Shown here one piece after another: positions 53,767 through 64,000 of a stretch of DNA of 64,000 nucleotides. The translations under genes and the position numbers were made by a program. Each line of letters opens with the position of its first letter. Position 1 is the first letter of the stretch. The notes under the pieces were generated by a model that was not told the origin of the DNA, ran no database searches, and saw nothing but the letters and a program-made list of their open reading frames with translations. This DNA comes from Pseudomonas vanderleydeniana (GTDB taxonomy: Bacteria; Pseudomonadota; Gammaproteobacteria; Pseudomonadales; Pseudomonadaceae), in contig NZ_CP077093.1 of NCBI RefSeq assembly GCF_014268755.2, positions 1,662,001 to 1,726,000 on the forward strand, given 5' to 3'.

Positions 53767-54624
53767 ATGGCTGAAATCCTTTCGCTGCATGAAGCGGTGA
53801 AGCAATTCGTCAACGACGGCGATACCGTCGCGCTCGAAGGCTTCACTCACCTGATTCCGACTGCGGCGGGTCATGAAATCATTCGTCAGGGCAAGAAAGA
53901 CCTGACGCTGGTGCGGATGACCCCCGACCTGATCTACGACCAGCTGATCGGTGCCGGTTGCGCCCGCAAGCTGGTGTTCTCCTGGGGCGGCAATCCGGGT
54001 GTCGGTTCCTTGCACCGCCTGCGCGATGCGGTCGAGAAACAGTGGCCGCACGCCCTGGAAATCGAGGAGCACAGTCACGCCGACCTGGCCAACGCCTACG
54101 TCGCCGGCGCTTCCGGCCTGCCGTTCGCGGTGCTGCGCGCCTACGCCGGTTCCGACCTGCCGAAGGTCAACCCGCTGATCAAGAGCGTGACCTGCCCGTT
54201 CACCGGTGAAGTACTGGCGGCTGTGCCTTCGGTACGCCCCGATGTCACGGTGATCCACGCACAGAAGGCCGACCGCAAGGGCAACGTCCTGTTGTGGGGC
54301 ATCCTTGGTGTGCAGAAGGAGGCGGCCCTGGCGGCCAAGCGCTGCATCGTCACCGTCGAGGAGATCGTCGACGACCTGCAGGCCCCGATGAACGCCTGCG
54401 TCCTGCCGACCTGGGCGCTGAGTGCGGTTTGCCTGGTACCCGGTGGCGCACACCCGTCCTACGCCCATGGCTACAGTGAGCGCGACAACCGTTTCTACCA
54501 GGCCTGGGACCCGATTGCCCGCGACCGCGAAAGCTTCAGCGCCTGGATCGCCGAATACATCCACGGCACGGCGGACTTCGCCGAGTTCCGGGCCAAGCTG
54601 GCCCACGCCTCGGAGGCAAAATAA
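53767..54624 (+). CDS. pcaI: 3-oxoadipate CoA-transferase subunit A
   Basis: A 285-residue alpha subunit that with PcaJ transfers CoA from succinyl-CoA to 3-oxoadipate. Family I CoA-transferase features include VNDGDTVALEGFTHLIPTAAGHE at the N-terminus and the FSWGGNPGVGSLHRL region. Its stop overlaps the pcaJ ATG by 1 bp, so the subunits are coupled. It is preceded by the nested palindromic site. Confidence 0.95.
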   Translation: MAEILSLHEAVKQFVNDGDTVALEGFTHLIPTAAGHEIIRQGKKDLTLVRMTPDLIYDQLIGAGCARKLVFSWGGNPGVGSLHRLRDAVEKQWPHALEIEEHSHADLANAYVAGASGLPFAVLRAYAGSDLPKVNPLIKSVTCPFTGEVLAAVPSVRPDVTVIHAQKADRKGNVLLWGILGVQKEAALAAKRCIVTVEEIVDDLQAPMNACVLPTWALSAVCLVPGGAHPSYAHGYSERDNRFYQAWDPIARDRESFSAWIAEYIHGTADFAEFRAKLAHASEAK

Positions 54625-55402
54625 TGACCTACACCACCCATGAGATGATGACCGTTGCCGCCGCCCGCCGTCTGAAGAACGGTTCGGTCTGTTTCGTCGG
54701 CATCGGCCTGCCGTCCAAGGCGGCCAACCTGGCGCGCCTGACGTCCTCGCCGGACGTGGTGCTGATCTACGAATCCGGTCCGATCGGTGCCAAGCCGAGC
54801 GTGTTGCCGTTGTCCATCGGTGACGGTGAGCTGGCGGAAACCGCCGACACGGTGGTGCCGACTGGCGAAATCTTCCGCTACTGGCTGCAGGGCGGGCGTA
54901 TCGACGTCGGTTTCCTCGGTGCGGCCCAGGTCGACCGCTTCGGCAATATCAACACCACGGTGGTGGGTGACTACTTCTCGCCGAAGGTCCGCCTGCCAGG
55001 TGCTGGCGGTGCTCCCGAGATCGCCGGTTCGGCGAAGAGCGTGCTGATCATCCTCAAGCAGTCGGCGCGTTCCTTCGTCGACAAGCTGGACTTCATCACC
55101 TCGGTCGGCCACGGCGAAGGCGGCGATTCCCGCCAGCGTCTCGGCCTGCCCGGTGCCGGCCCGGTGGGCATCATCACCGACCTGTGCATCATGGAGCCGG
55201 AAGCCGGCACCCATGAGTTCGTCGTCACCTCCCTGCACCCGGGCGTGACCCGCGAGCAGGTGGTGGCTGCCACCGGCTGGGCGGTCCGCTTCGCCGAGCA
55301 GGTTGCCAGCACCGCCGAACCGACCGACGTCGAACTCGTCGCCTTGCGCGACCTTGAGGCGCGCACCGCCGCAGCCCATGGCCAAGCCCCGGGAGAAGCC
55401 TG

Positions 55403-55403
<1 letters not shown>
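54624..55403 (+). CDS. pcaJ: 3-oxoadipate CoA-transferase subunit B
   Basis: A 259-residue beta subunit. The catalytic Glu is in [14 protein letters not shown], with the [12 protein letters not shown] region, and the [16 protein letters not shown] block. It overlaps both pcaI and pcaF by one base, giving a tight pcaIJF transcription unit. Confidence 0.95.
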
Positions 55404-56605
<1,202 letters not shown>

Positions 56606-56792
56606 GCCGTCCTGTGGGACACGGCCGGGCGGCGTTCCGCTGGCGGGTGATCGATACGTCGCGGTGCACCGGAAGGACGGCGCCGTGTTGATCACCTGGC
56701 AAGCCGCTTCCCACCCAGGTCTGCTGTGCTGGGGAACAGGTCTGTTGCAAAGTATGTCTAGACTGCAACTATCCCTCTACGAGTGAGTGAAC

Positions 56793-58088
56793 ATGACAAC
56801 AACAACGACGCCGTACACCGGTGAGGAACGCAGCAAAAGGATCTTTGCAATCGTCGGTGCCTCTTCCGGCAACCTGGTCGAATGGTTCGACTTCTATGTC
56901 TATGCCTTCTGTGCCATCTATTTCGCCCCTGCCTTTTTCCCTTCCGATGACCCGACGGTCCAGTTGCTGAACACCGCCGGTGTCTTCGCTGCCGGCTTCC
57001 TGATGCGTCCCATCGGCGGCTGGCTGTTCGGCCGGGTGGCCGACAAGCACGGGCGCAAGAACTCGATGATGATCTCGGTGCTGATGATGTGCGGCGGCTC
57101 CCTGGTCATCGCCTTCCTGCCGACCTACGCCAGCATCGGTGCCTGGGCGCCGGCGCTGCTGCTGGTGGCGCGGCTGTTCCAGGGACTGTCGGTAGGCGGC
57201 GAGTACGGCACCACCGCTACCTACATGAGTGAAGTGGCATTGCGCGGACAGCGCGGCTTCTTCGCTTCGTTCCAGTACGTGACACTGATCGGCGGCCAGT
57301 TGCTGGCCGTGCTGGTGGTGGTGATCCTGCAGCAGTTCCTCACTGAGCCCGAGCTCAAGGCCTGGGGCTGGCGTATCCCGTTCGTGGTCGGCGCCATCGC
57401 CGCGCTGATCTCGTTGCTGCTGCGCCGCTCGCTGAAGGAAACCACCAGCCGGGAAACCCGCGAGGACAAGGATGCCGGCAGCATCCGGGCACTGTTGCGT
57501 GACCACAAGGCAGCGTTCATCACCGTGCTCGGCTACACCGCCGGCGGCTCGCTGATCTTCTACACCTTCACCACCTACATGCAGAAGTACCTGGTGAACA
57601 CCGCCGGCATGAGCGCCAAGACCGCGAGCTTCGTGATGACCGGCGCGCTGTTCCTGTACATGTGCCTGCAGCCGGTGTTCGGCATGCTCTCGGACAGGAT
57701 CGGCCGGCGCAACTCGATGCTCTGGTTCGGTGCCCTGGGTGCACTGTGCACGGTGCCGATCCTGCTGGCCCTGAAGACCGTCACCAGCCCGTTCCTGGCC
57801 TTCGTACTCATCAGCCTGGCCCTGGCGATCGTCAGCTTCTACACCTCGATCAGCGGCCTGGTCAAAGCCGAAATGTTCCCGGTGCAGGTGCGGGCGCTTG
57901 GCGTGGGCCTGGCCTACGCGGTGGCCAACGCGGTGTTCGGCGGCTCGGCGGAGTTCGTGGCGCTGAACCTCAAGAACGCTGGCATGGAAAACGTCTTCTA
58001 CTGGTACGTGACGGCCATGATGGTGGTCGCCTTCCTGTTCAGCCTGCGCCTGCCGAAACAGGCGGCGTATCTGCATCACGATCATTGA
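56793..58088 (+). CDS. pcaT: Beta-ketoadipate/dicarboxylate MFS transporter PcaT
   Basis: A 431-residue carrier. ATG 56793 is preferred to a GTG two codons earlier; neither has a strong ribosome-binding site. The metabolite:H+ symporter signatures [38 protein letters not shown] and [20 protein letters not shown] identify it. In P. putida the gene in this position imports beta-ketoadipate. Its neighbours are the pca enzymes. Confidence 0.93.
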   Translation: MTTTTTPYTGEERSKRIFAIVGASSGNLVEWFDFYVYAFCAIYFAPAFFPSDDPTVQLLNTAGVFAAGFLMRPIGGWLFGRVADKHGRKNSMMISVLMMCGGSLVIAFLPTYASIGAWAPALLLVARLFQGLSVGGEYGTTATYMSEVALRGQRGFFASFQYVTLIGGQLLAVLVVVILQQFLTEPELKAWGWRIPFVVGAIAALISLLLRRSLKETTSRETREDKDAGSIRALLRDHKAAFITVLGYTAGGSLIFYTFTTYMQKYLVNTAGMSAKTASFVMTGALFLYMCLQPVFGMLSDRIGRRNSMLWFGALGALCTVPILLALKTVTSPFLAFVLISLALAIVSFYTSISGLVKAEMFPVQVRALGVGLAYAVANAVFGGSAEFVALNLKNAGMENVFYWYVTAMMVVAFLFSLRLPKQAAYLHHDH

Positions 58089-58134
58089 TCGATCTGCGCG
58101 CCCTTGATGGGCGCGCCTTTACCAGGGATTTCCC

Positions 58135-59493
58135 ATGCAACGACCGAGCAATCAACTGTTCGATGCCTATTTTTTCGCCCGCGACATGGCCCAGGTCTTT
58201 TCCGACGAGGGCAGGGTCCAGGCGATGCTCGACTTCGAAGCGGCGCTGGCGCGCGCGCAGGCGCGGGTCGGGTTGATTCCCCAGGCGGCCGTCGCGCCGA
58301 TCGCCGCGGCGTGCCAGGCCGGGCTCTATGATTTCGGCGCACTGGGCGAAGCGATCGCCACGGCCGGCAATTCGGCGATCCCGCTGGTCAAGGCACTGGG
58401 CAGACAGATCGCCGCGACCGATGCCGGTGCCGAGCGTTATGTGCATCTTGGCGCCACCAGCCAGGACGTCATGGATTCCGGCCTGGTGCTGCAGTTGCGC
58501 AGTGCCTGGCAACTGATCGATGTCGACCTGCAGCGCCTGGGCGATATCCTCGCGACCCAGGCCAAGCGCCATGCGGGCACGCCGCTGGCCGGGCGGACCT
58601 GGTTGCAGCAGGCGACGCCGGTCACCCTTGGCATGAAGATCGCCGGCTGGCTGGGGGCGATCACCCGCCATCGCCAGCGCCTGCGTGAACTGCAACCGCG
58701 GCTGTTGTGCCTGCAGTTCGGTGGGGCCTCGGGCACCCTGGCGGCCCTCGGCGAGCAGGCCATGCCGGTGGCCGAGGCCCTGGCCGAGGAGCTGCGACTC
58801 GGTCTTGCCGAACAACCCTGGCACACCCATCGTGATCGACTGGTGGAGTTCGGTGCCGTACTCGGCCTGATCGCCGGCAGCCTGGGCAAACTGGGGCGCG
58901 ATATCAGCCTGCTGATGCAGACCGAGGCCGCAGAGGTGTTCGAACCCTCGGCACCGGGCAAGGGGGGCTCCTCGACCATGCCGCACAAGCGCAACCCCGT
59001 GGGCGCCGCGGTGCTGATCGGCACCGCGACCCGGGTACCGGGCCTGCTCTCGACCCTGTTCAGTGCCATGCCCCAGGAGCATGAGCGCAGCCTCGGCCTG
59101 TGGCACGCCGAATGGGAAACCTTGCCGGAGATCTGCCGATTGGTCTCGGGGGCCCTGCAGCAGGCGTTGATCGTTGCCGAAGGTCTGGAGGTCGATCCGG
59201 CGCGAATGCTGAGCAACCTCGACCTGACCCGTGGCCTGTTGCTGGCGGAGGCGGTCAGTATTGTCCTCGCCCAACGCCTGGGCCGCGATACCGCCCACCA
59301 TCTGCTCGAACAGTGCTGCCAGCGCGCAGTGGCCGAGCAGCGCCACCTGCGGGCGGTGCTAGGCGACGAACCACAAGTGACCGCGCAACTGTCCGCGGAC
59401 GAACTGGACCACCTGCTCGACCCGGCCCACTACCTGGGCCAGGCCCGTACCTGGGTCGAGCGTGCGGTGGCCGAGCACCTGGCTTTTACCTGA
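58135..59493 (+). CDS. pcaB: 3-carboxy-cis,cis-muconate cycloisomerase
   Basis: A 452-residue enzyme of the fumarase/aspartase superfamily, converting carboxymuconate to a muconolactone. The signature GKGGSSTMPHKRNPVGAA and the early FEAALARAQARVGL and LGATSQDVMDSGLVLQL segments are intact. It follows pcaT by about 46 bp and precedes pcaD by 11 bp. Confidence 0.96.
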   Translation: MQRPSNQLFDAYFFARDMAQVFSDEGRVQAMLDFEAALARAQARVGLIPQAAVAPIAAACQAGLYDFGALGEAIATAGNSAIPLVKALGRQIAATDAGAERYVHLGATSQDVMDSGLVLQLRSAWQLIDVDLQRLGDILATQAKRHAGTPLAGRTWLQQATPVTLGMKIAGWLGAITRHRQRLRELQPRLLCLQFGGASGTLAALGEQAMPVAEALAEELRLGLAEQPWHTHRDRLVEFGAVLGLIAGSLGKLGRDISLLMQTEAAEVFEPSAPGKGGSSTMPHKRNPVGAAVLIGTATRVPGLLSTLFSAMPQEHERSLGLWHAEWETLPEICRLVSGALQQALIVAEGLEVDPARMLSNLDLTRGLLLAEAVSIVLAQRLGRDTAHHLLEQCCQRAVAEQRHLRAVLGDEPQVTAQLSADELDHLLDPAHYLGQARTWVERAVAEHLAFT

Positions 59494-59504
59494 AGGAGAT
59501 TGTC

Positions 59505-60299
59505 GTGGCTTTTGTACAACTGGCTGAAGGCGAACTGCACTACCGTCTCGACGGTCCGGAGGACGCGCCGGTGCTGGTGCTCTCCAACTCCCTGGGCACG
59601 GATCTCGGTATGTGGGATACCCAGGTTCCGGCGTTCAGCGAACACTTCCGGGTGCTGCGCTACGACACCCGCGGTCACGGCCGTTCGCTGGTGACCGATG
59701 GCCCCTACAGCATCGAGCAACTGGGCCAGGACGTACTGGCCCTGCTCGACGCGCTGGATATCGAACGTGCGCATTTCTGCGGGCTGTCCATGGGGGGCCT
59801 GATCGGCCAGTGGCTGGGCATCCATGCCGGCCAACGCCTGGACAAGCTGGTGGTGTGCAACACGGCGGCGAAGATCGGCGACCCGGCGATGTGGAACCCA
59901 CGCATCGAAACGGTATTGCGTGACGGCACGGCGGCCATGGCCGCGCTGCGTGACGGGGCGATCGCCCGCTGGTTCACCCCGGAGTTTTCCGCGGCGCAAC
60001 CGCAGCAGGTCAAGCCGATCACCGACATGCTCGCCGCCACCTCGCCGTCAGGCTATGCGGCCAACTGCGCGGCCGTGCGCGATGCCGACTTCCGCGAGCA
60101 GCTGGACAGGATCCGCGCTCCGTTGCTGGTGATCGCCGGCAGCGAGGATGCGGTGACGCCGCCCAGCGGCAGTCTGTTCATCCAGCGACACGTCAAGGGC
60201 GCCGAGTACGCCGAATTCCATGCCGCCCACCTGTCGAACGTACAGGCCGGCGATGCCTTCAGCCAGCGCGTGCTGGACTTCCTGCTGGACCGGATTTGA
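59505..60299 (+). CDS. pcaD: 3-oxoadipate enol-lactonase
   Basis: A 264-residue alpha/beta hydrolase that opens the enol-lactone to 3-oxoadipate. GTG 59505 (VAFVQLAEGELHYRL) has GAAGGAG 7 bp before; the longer open frame overlaps pcaB and is rejected. The nucleophile Ser is in HFCGLSMGGLIGQ, the acid lies near GSEDAVTPP and the His in FHAAHLSN. It precedes pcaC by 11 bp. Confidence 0.96.
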   Translation: MAFVQLAEGELHYRLDGPEDAPVLVLSNSLGTDLGMWDTQVPAFSEHFRVLRYDTRGHGRSLVTDGPYSIEQLGQDVLALLDALDIERAHFCGLSMGGLIGQWLGIHAGQRLDKLVVCNTAAKIGDPAMWNPRIETVLRDGTAAMAALRDGAIARWFTPEFSAAQPQQVKPITDMLAATSPSGYAANCAAVRDADFREQLDRIRAPLLVIAGSEDAVTPPSGSLFIQRHVKGAEYAEFHAAHLSNVQAGDAFSQRVLDFLLDRI

Positions 60300-60310
60300 G
60301 GAGAGTGTCC

Positions 60311-60703
60311 GTGGACGAGAAACAACGTTATGCCGAGGGGATGCAGGTGCGGCGTGCCGTGCTCGGGGATGCCCATGTCGACCGCAGCCTGAACAACCTG
60401 ACCGAGTTCAACTCGGAGTTCCAGGAGATGATCACCCGCCATGCCTGGGGTGATATCTGGACTCGCCCGGGGTTGCCCCGGCACACGCGCAGCCTGATCA
60501 CCATCGCCATGCTGATCGGGATGAACCGCAACGAGGAGCTCAAGTTGCACCTGCGGGCCGCGGCCAACAACGGCGTAACCCGCGAAGAGATCAAGGAAGT
60601 GCTGATGCAGAGCGCCATCTATTGCGGTATCCCGGCCGCCAATGCGACCTTCCACCTGGCCGAGTCGGTATGGGACGAGCTGGGCGTGGAGTCGCGCCAG
60701 TAG
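60311..60703 (+). CDS. pcaC: 4-carboxymuconolactone decarboxylase
   Basis: A 130-residue enzyme of the carboxymuconolactone decarboxylase/AhpD-like family. The GTG start at 60311 (VDEKQRYAEGMQVRRAVLGD) has GGAGAG upstream. The family blocks are EFQEMITRHAWGDIWTRPGLP, SLITIAMLIGMNRNEELKLH and REEIKEVLMQSAIYCGIPAANATFH. It closes the cluster, so pcaT-B-D-C is likely one unit. In P. putida the protein is also ~130 residues. Confidence 0.96.
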   Translation: MDEKQRYAEGMQVRRAVLGDAHVDRSLNNLTEFNSEFQEMITRHAWGDIWTRPGLPRHTRSLITIAMLIGMNRNEELKLHLRAAANNGVTREEIKEVLMQSAIYCGIPAANATFHLAESVWDELGVESRQ

Positions 60704-60970
60704 GCTTTTGGGCGAGCGCTCCCTCCCTGGGGGCGCACCCTCGTTGCGGGCCCGTTCTCATTTGCCTGAAAAAATCGCCTGCTTCGGAACACTTTGCCCT
60801 TGCGCTAATCTGACAGAAACGATGGCCCCTCAGGCGTAACGGCGGAGGGCAGGGAGGTCGCGCCATTCTGTCGGTAAGATGCGCACTCAAGTTTCCATTC
60901 CGTTCTGCATGACGATGGCTTGAATACATCTTGGTTCTGCAATTGTTGTGACCTGGACCAGGCCAACCTC

Positions 60971-61870
60971 ATGAAATCGCTTTTGACCTCGCTCCTGGTG
61001 CTCGCGCTCGCCACCAGCCTGGCGGCCTGTATCGGCCCGCCGCTGCCCTTGAGTCCGAGCACCGAACAGGCCCTGCGCACGCAGCCGCCGATTCGCTTCC
61101 TGCTGACCTTCGATGATGGCCCCAGCGCGTCGAGTTTCTACAATCCGACCGCCTCGGTGCTCGATGACCTGGCCCGCAACCCGATCCAGCCGGGCATCAA
61201 GGCACTGTTCTTCGTCCAGACCGGCGCCCCGCGGGCCGGCAACAGTGATATCGGCCGGGCGCTGATGCGGCGAGAACATGCCGAGGGGCATATCCTCGGT
61301 TTCCATACCGCGGGCCACTGGCACACCAATCATCGCTCGTTGGACCCGCAGGAACTGGAGCAGTCGCTGAACGATGGCAGTGCCGCCATCGCGGCGATCA
61401 CCGGTGCGCCGCCGACCCTCCTGCGCCCGCCATTCTGGAACTACGACAAGCGCACCTTCGCCGCCTACCAGCGGCATGGCCTGCATGTGCTGCTGACCGA
61501 CCTCAGTGCCAACGACGGCAAGGTCTGGGGGATCACCGCGAGCCCGCAACGCCGGGCCAACCTGCTCAAGCACCTGGCCGAAGTCCGCGAGCAGATCGCC
61601 CGGGGCGAGATGCCGGTGGTCGACGGGGTGATTCCGGTGGTGGTGACCTTTCACGACCTCAACCGCTACACCGCCCGGCACTTGCAGGAGTACCTGCAGA
61701 TCCTGATGGATTGCGCGCGGGAGACCGGCGTGCGAACGGCCGAACAGCCGTTCTACACCGACCGTTCGGCCCTGCTGCGTGCCGTACTGGCCCGCACGGT
61801 GCCGAGCAGTTCCACGCCGGTGCACCTGCCCGGTTTCTGGGATTGGTGGTGGGACCGCGATTCGCATTGA
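60971..61870 (+). CDS. Lipoprotein polysaccharide deacetylase (NodB fold)
   Basis: A 299-residue, lipid-anchored enzyme: signal peptide MKSLLTSLLVLALATSLAAC with LAAC lipobox. NodB motifs are LLTFDDGPSASS (catalytic Asp and metal Asp), HTAGHWHTNHRSL (metal His), RPPFWNYD and VTFHDLNRYT. Such enzymes remove N- or O-acetyl groups from surface polysaccharides; the target here is unknown. The start is ATG 60971, without a strong ribosome-binding site; an in-frame codon at 60920 is possible. It is a single gene. Confidence 0.85.
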   Translation: MKSLLTSLLVLALATSLAACIGPPLPLSPSTEQALRTQPPIRFLLTFDDGPSASSFYNPTASVLDDLARNPIQPGIKALFFVQTGAPRAGNSDIGRALMRREHAEGHILGFHTAGHWHTNHRSLDPQELEQSLNDGSAAIAAITGAPPTLLRPPFWNYDKRTFAAYQRHGLHVLLTDLSANDGKVWGITASPQRRANLLKHLAEVREQIARGEMPVVDGVIPVVVTFHDLNRYTARHLQEYLQILMDCARETGVRTAEQPFYTDRSALLRAVLARTVPSSSTPVHLPGFWDWWWDRDSH

Positions 61871-61893
61871 CTAGGCCTGATTGCGATGGCGTT

Positions 61894-62002
61894 TGATCGT
61901 TCCCACGCTCCGCGTGGGAACGCCTCTCTGGACGCTCGGCGTCCGCTCTTGCGACGCGTAGCGTCACGGGCTGCATTCCCACGCGGAGCGTGGGAACGAT
62001 CA
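61894..62002. repeat. Inverted intergenic repeat (GATCGTTCCCACGC type)
   Basis: Arms TGATCGTTCCCACGCTCCGC and GCGGAGCGTGGGAACGATCA are perfect inverted copies at the two ends, with smaller palindromes between (GACGCTCGGCGTC, GACGCGTAGCGTC). It differs from the REP doublets elsewhere and ends 3 bp from the porin stop, so it may also act as its terminator. Confidence 0.85.
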
Positions 62003-62004
62003 AT

Positions 62005-63267
62005 CTACAGGAGGGAGATCGGGTAGCTGATGATCAGGCGGTTTTCGTCGAACTCGTTGGTGCTGAAGTCCCGGCGCATGCTCGAGTTACGCCAGCGCAG
62101 GCTCAGGTCGCGCAAGGTGCCGCTCTGGATGGTGTAGGCCAGTTCCGACTCGCGACCCCATTCCTTGCCGTCGGTGATCGTGCCGACATGCACGTTGCTG
62201 CCGCTGATGTAGCGGTTCATCAGGGTCAGCCCCGGAATCCCCAGCGCGGCGAAGTTGTAGTCATGGCGCAACTGCCAGGATTTTTCCTGGGCGTTGTCAT
62301 AGCTGCTGTTGTAGCTGTCGTTGGCCAGGGTGCCGCCGCTGGTGCCGTTGACCCGCATCCAGGCGCTGTCGCCGGTGAGTTTCTGCAGGCCGACATAGAA
62401 GGTGTTGCCGCCGTACCTGGCCGAGAACATCCCCGACCAGGTGCGGTTTTCCAGGTCGCCGGCCAGTGCCTTGCCATCTTCCTTGCCGTAGAAGAACCCG
62501 AGGTTGGCGCCCAGGGTCCAGTCACCCAGTGGCTGGCTGTGCACCAGGTTGACGTACTGCTGGCGGTAGATGTCCTTCAGTTGCGCGTTCCAGAGGCCAA
62601 TCAGGGTGCGCTTGTCGTTGAAGGTGTACTCGCCACCGGCGAAGTTGAAGCGGTCGGAGGTGAAGGCGGTTTTCCCCTGCATGTACATGTCGGTCATGCT
62701 TGAGTCGTTGCGCGGGCTGTTCTTCTGGAACTGGCCGCCGTACAGGGTCAGGCCGTCGATTTCCTTCGAGGTGACCTGGCCACCGCGGAAGGTCTGCGGC
62801 AGCGAGCGGCCGTCATCGGAACGCAGGATCGGCAGCACCGGCATCCATTCGCCGACCTTCAGCTCGGTCTTGGAGATGCGGGCCTTGAACGCCACGTCCA
62901 GGCGACCGAAGTTGTCGGCCGGGCGCCCGTCATGGTCCAGCGGCAGCAGTTGCGTGCCGCCGGTGCCCTTGCCGCCATCGAGTTTCTGGGAAAAGGTGCC
63001 GAGCACATCGACGCCAAAGCCGACGGTGCCCTGGGTGAAACCGGACCTGGCATCGAGGATGAAGTTCTGCGTCCATTCCTCGGCCTTGCCTTGGGGGTAG
63101 GCCGGGTTGGTGAAGTTGCGGTTGATGTAGAAGTTTCGCAGGTTCAGGTTGGCCTGGGCGTCTTCCACAAAGCCATGTTCCTCGGCCATGGCCGGCAGGG
63201 CCGCACCGGCGATGGCGAGGGTCAGCAGGGCACGGGAGGGACGGTTGCTCTTGTTCAGTGGCTTCAT
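62005..63267 (-). CDS. OprD-family outer-membrane porin
   Basis: A 420-residue porin. The signal peptide ends LPAMA and the mature N-terminus EEHGFVEDAQANLNLRNFYINRNFT is typical of OprD members, as are GFGVDVLGTFSQKLDGG, LKVGEWMPVLPILRSDDGRSLPQTF and the final strand RLIISYPISLL. It lies close to the pca cluster, and many OprD proteins carry aromatic acids (BenF, OpdK, VanP types), so an aromatic substrate is plausible but unproven. Confidence 0.9.
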   Translation of the reverse strand: MKPLNKSNRPSRALLTLAIAGAALPAMAEEHGFVEDAQANLNLRNFYINRNFTNPAYPQGKAEEWTQNFILDARSGFTQGTVGFGVDVLGTFSQKLDGGKGTGGTQLLPLDHDGRPADNFGRLDVAFKARISKTELKVGEWMPVLPILRSDDGRSLPQTFRGGQVTSKEIDGLTLYGGQFQKNSPRNDSSMTDMYMQGKTAFTSDRFNFAGGEYTFNDKRTLIGLWNAQLKDIYRQQYVNLVHSQPLGDWTLGANLGFFYGKEDGKALAGDLENRTWSGMFSARYGGNTFYVGLQKLTGDSAWMRVNGTSGGTLANDSYNSSYDNAQEKSWQLRHDYNFAALGIPGLTLMNRYISGSNVHVGTITDGKEWGRESELAYTIQSGTLRDLSLRWRNSSMRRDFSTNEFDENRLIISYPISLL

Positions 63268-63517
63268 GGATCGGTCTCTCTAATTGTTAGGGGTGAGGCA
63301 GGGCACAGCCGCAACATGAGGGTTGCAGACGAGGGTGTGTTGTCGGGGCGAGCGTGCGGCGGTGATCAGCCGCTGAGGGCAGGGCGTCGGGGCATGGCGG
63401 ATGAACCTGTTGTTATTGGTATGGGTCGATGCGCAAGCATGGTGCGGTGGATCGAAGCGCGTATTCAATTGCGGTTTGACGGTTCCGGGCGATTACCGAA
63501 CGGAACAGTGCGGGCAT

Positions 63518-63546
63518 GAAAAAACCCGCCGAAGGCGGGTTTTTTG
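63518..63546. terminator. Bidirectional terminator between efflux channel and porin genes
   Basis: AACCCGCC / GGCGGGTT with a GAA loop is flanked by A and T runs. It lies 17 bp past the stop of the efflux-channel gene on the minus strand. The rest of the 295-bp gap (63268-63562) holds no recognised gene. Confidence 0.92.
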
Positions 63547-63562
63547 TGCAGCACGAACGACG

Positions 63563-64000
63563 TCAGCCTTTCGGTGGCGTGTCGTCGACCGGGCGGGCCT
63601 GGCCGGTCTGCTCGTTCCAGCCACCGCCGAGGGCCTTGTACAGGTTGACCTCGCTGGTGAGCTGCGACAGGCGATCGCTGATCAGCGACTGCTGGGCGCT
63701 GAACAACGAGCGCTGGGCATCGAGGAAGGTCAGGTTGCTGTCGACACCGATGCGGTAGCGACGCTCGGCCAGGCGGTAGTAGTCCTGGTTGGCGGCGACC
63801 AGGTCGCGCTGGGCCTGCAACTGCTCATTGAAGGTCTGGCGTGCGGCCAGGCCATCGGACACTTCCTTGAAGCCGGTCTGGATCGCCTTCTCGTAGTTGG
63901 CGACGCTGATGTCCTTCTGGATCTTGGAATAGTCCAGGCTGGCCCTCAGGCTGCCGGCGTTGAAGATCGGGATGCTGATCTTCGGCGAGAACAGCCAGGT
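63563..64000 (-). CDS. Outer-membrane efflux channel, OprM/TtgC-like, C-terminal 145 residues (truncated by window edge)
   Basis: The frame is open to the window end on the minus strand, so the N-terminus is outside. Visible blocks are [92 protein letters not shown] and LYKALGGGW, the second half of a TolC/OprM-type trimeric channel. It would work with an RND pump upstream. A terminator follows. Confidence 0.92.
   Translation of the reverse strand, partial: TWLFSPKISIPIFNAGSLRASLDYSKIQKDISVANYEKAIQTGFKEVSDGLAARQTFNEQLQAQRDLVAANQDYYRLAERRYRIGVDSNLTFLDAQRSLFSAQQSLISDRLSQLTSEVNLYKALGGGWNEQTGQARPVDDTPPKG

Noticed and set aside
59100-59504. Extended N-terminus of pcaD into pcaB
   Set aside because: Overlap is long, the added sequence is Arg/Pro-rich noise, and GTG 59505 has a strong Shine-Dalgarno.

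Overview
The window is a stretch of Pseudomonas chromosome, most likely from the P. fluorescens group. The evidence is the high GC content, gene orders typical of Pseudomonas (recA-recX, erdR-dgkA, finR-fpr, braC-livHMGF, a pca cluster), and many Pseudomonas-type REP doublets whose arms read TGTAGGAGCCGGGCTTG or a close variant. No rRNA, tRNA, CRISPR array or insertion sequence was recognised. All assignments come from reading the sequence. No database search was run.

Region 1 (1-11340) is the distal half of a Mu-like contractile tail cluster: end of the tape measure, gpN/gpP hub proteins, gp45-gp48 baseplate proteins, two tail-fibre modules, a GH19 lysozyme and a nested Rz/Rz1 spanin pair. 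The next genes are pncC(cinA), an SOS-boxed recA and recX. That position, with no capsid or integrase genes on this side, fits an R-type tailocin better than a complete prophage; the upstream half is outside the window.

Region 2 (11341-24950) is mostly housekeeping: recA-recX, a LOG-family hydrolase, a secreted PA3611-like protein, the tRNA modification genes tapT and trmO, an EamA exporter, the ErdR/CrbR response regulator, dgkA, divergent finR and fpr, a large FAD oxidoreductase and a lipoprotein.

Region 3 (25010-33038) carries a bufferin-type operon (bufA precursor, bufB DUF692/MNIO enzyme, bufC DUF2063 partner), then the branched-chain amino-acid transporter livF-G-M-H with its binding protein braC behind an intergenic hairpin, and a DUF2288 gene.

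Region 4 (33061-48412) opens with a solitary 724-residue tubulin/FtsZ-like protein showing T1, T3, T4 and T7-like loops. It continues with a beta-hydroxyacid dehydrogenase, a MucR-like MHYT-GGDEF-EAL protein, an MFS carrier, rapA, an aminotransferase/RidA/LysR group, and a 38-residue CcoM-like cbb3 oxidase subunit behind an Anr box. It ends with an 0.8-kb inverted-repeat element that contains a REP doublet and 20 perfect GCTCTT units.

Region 5 (48413-64000) holds pitA, then a complete protocatechuate/beta-ketoadipate cluster (pcaR, pcaK, pcaIJF, pcaTBDC) with palindromic PcaR-like sites upstream of pcaR, pcaK and pcaI. A lipoprotein polysaccharide deacetylase, an OprD-family porin and the C-terminal part of an OprM/TtgC-like efflux channel complete the window.
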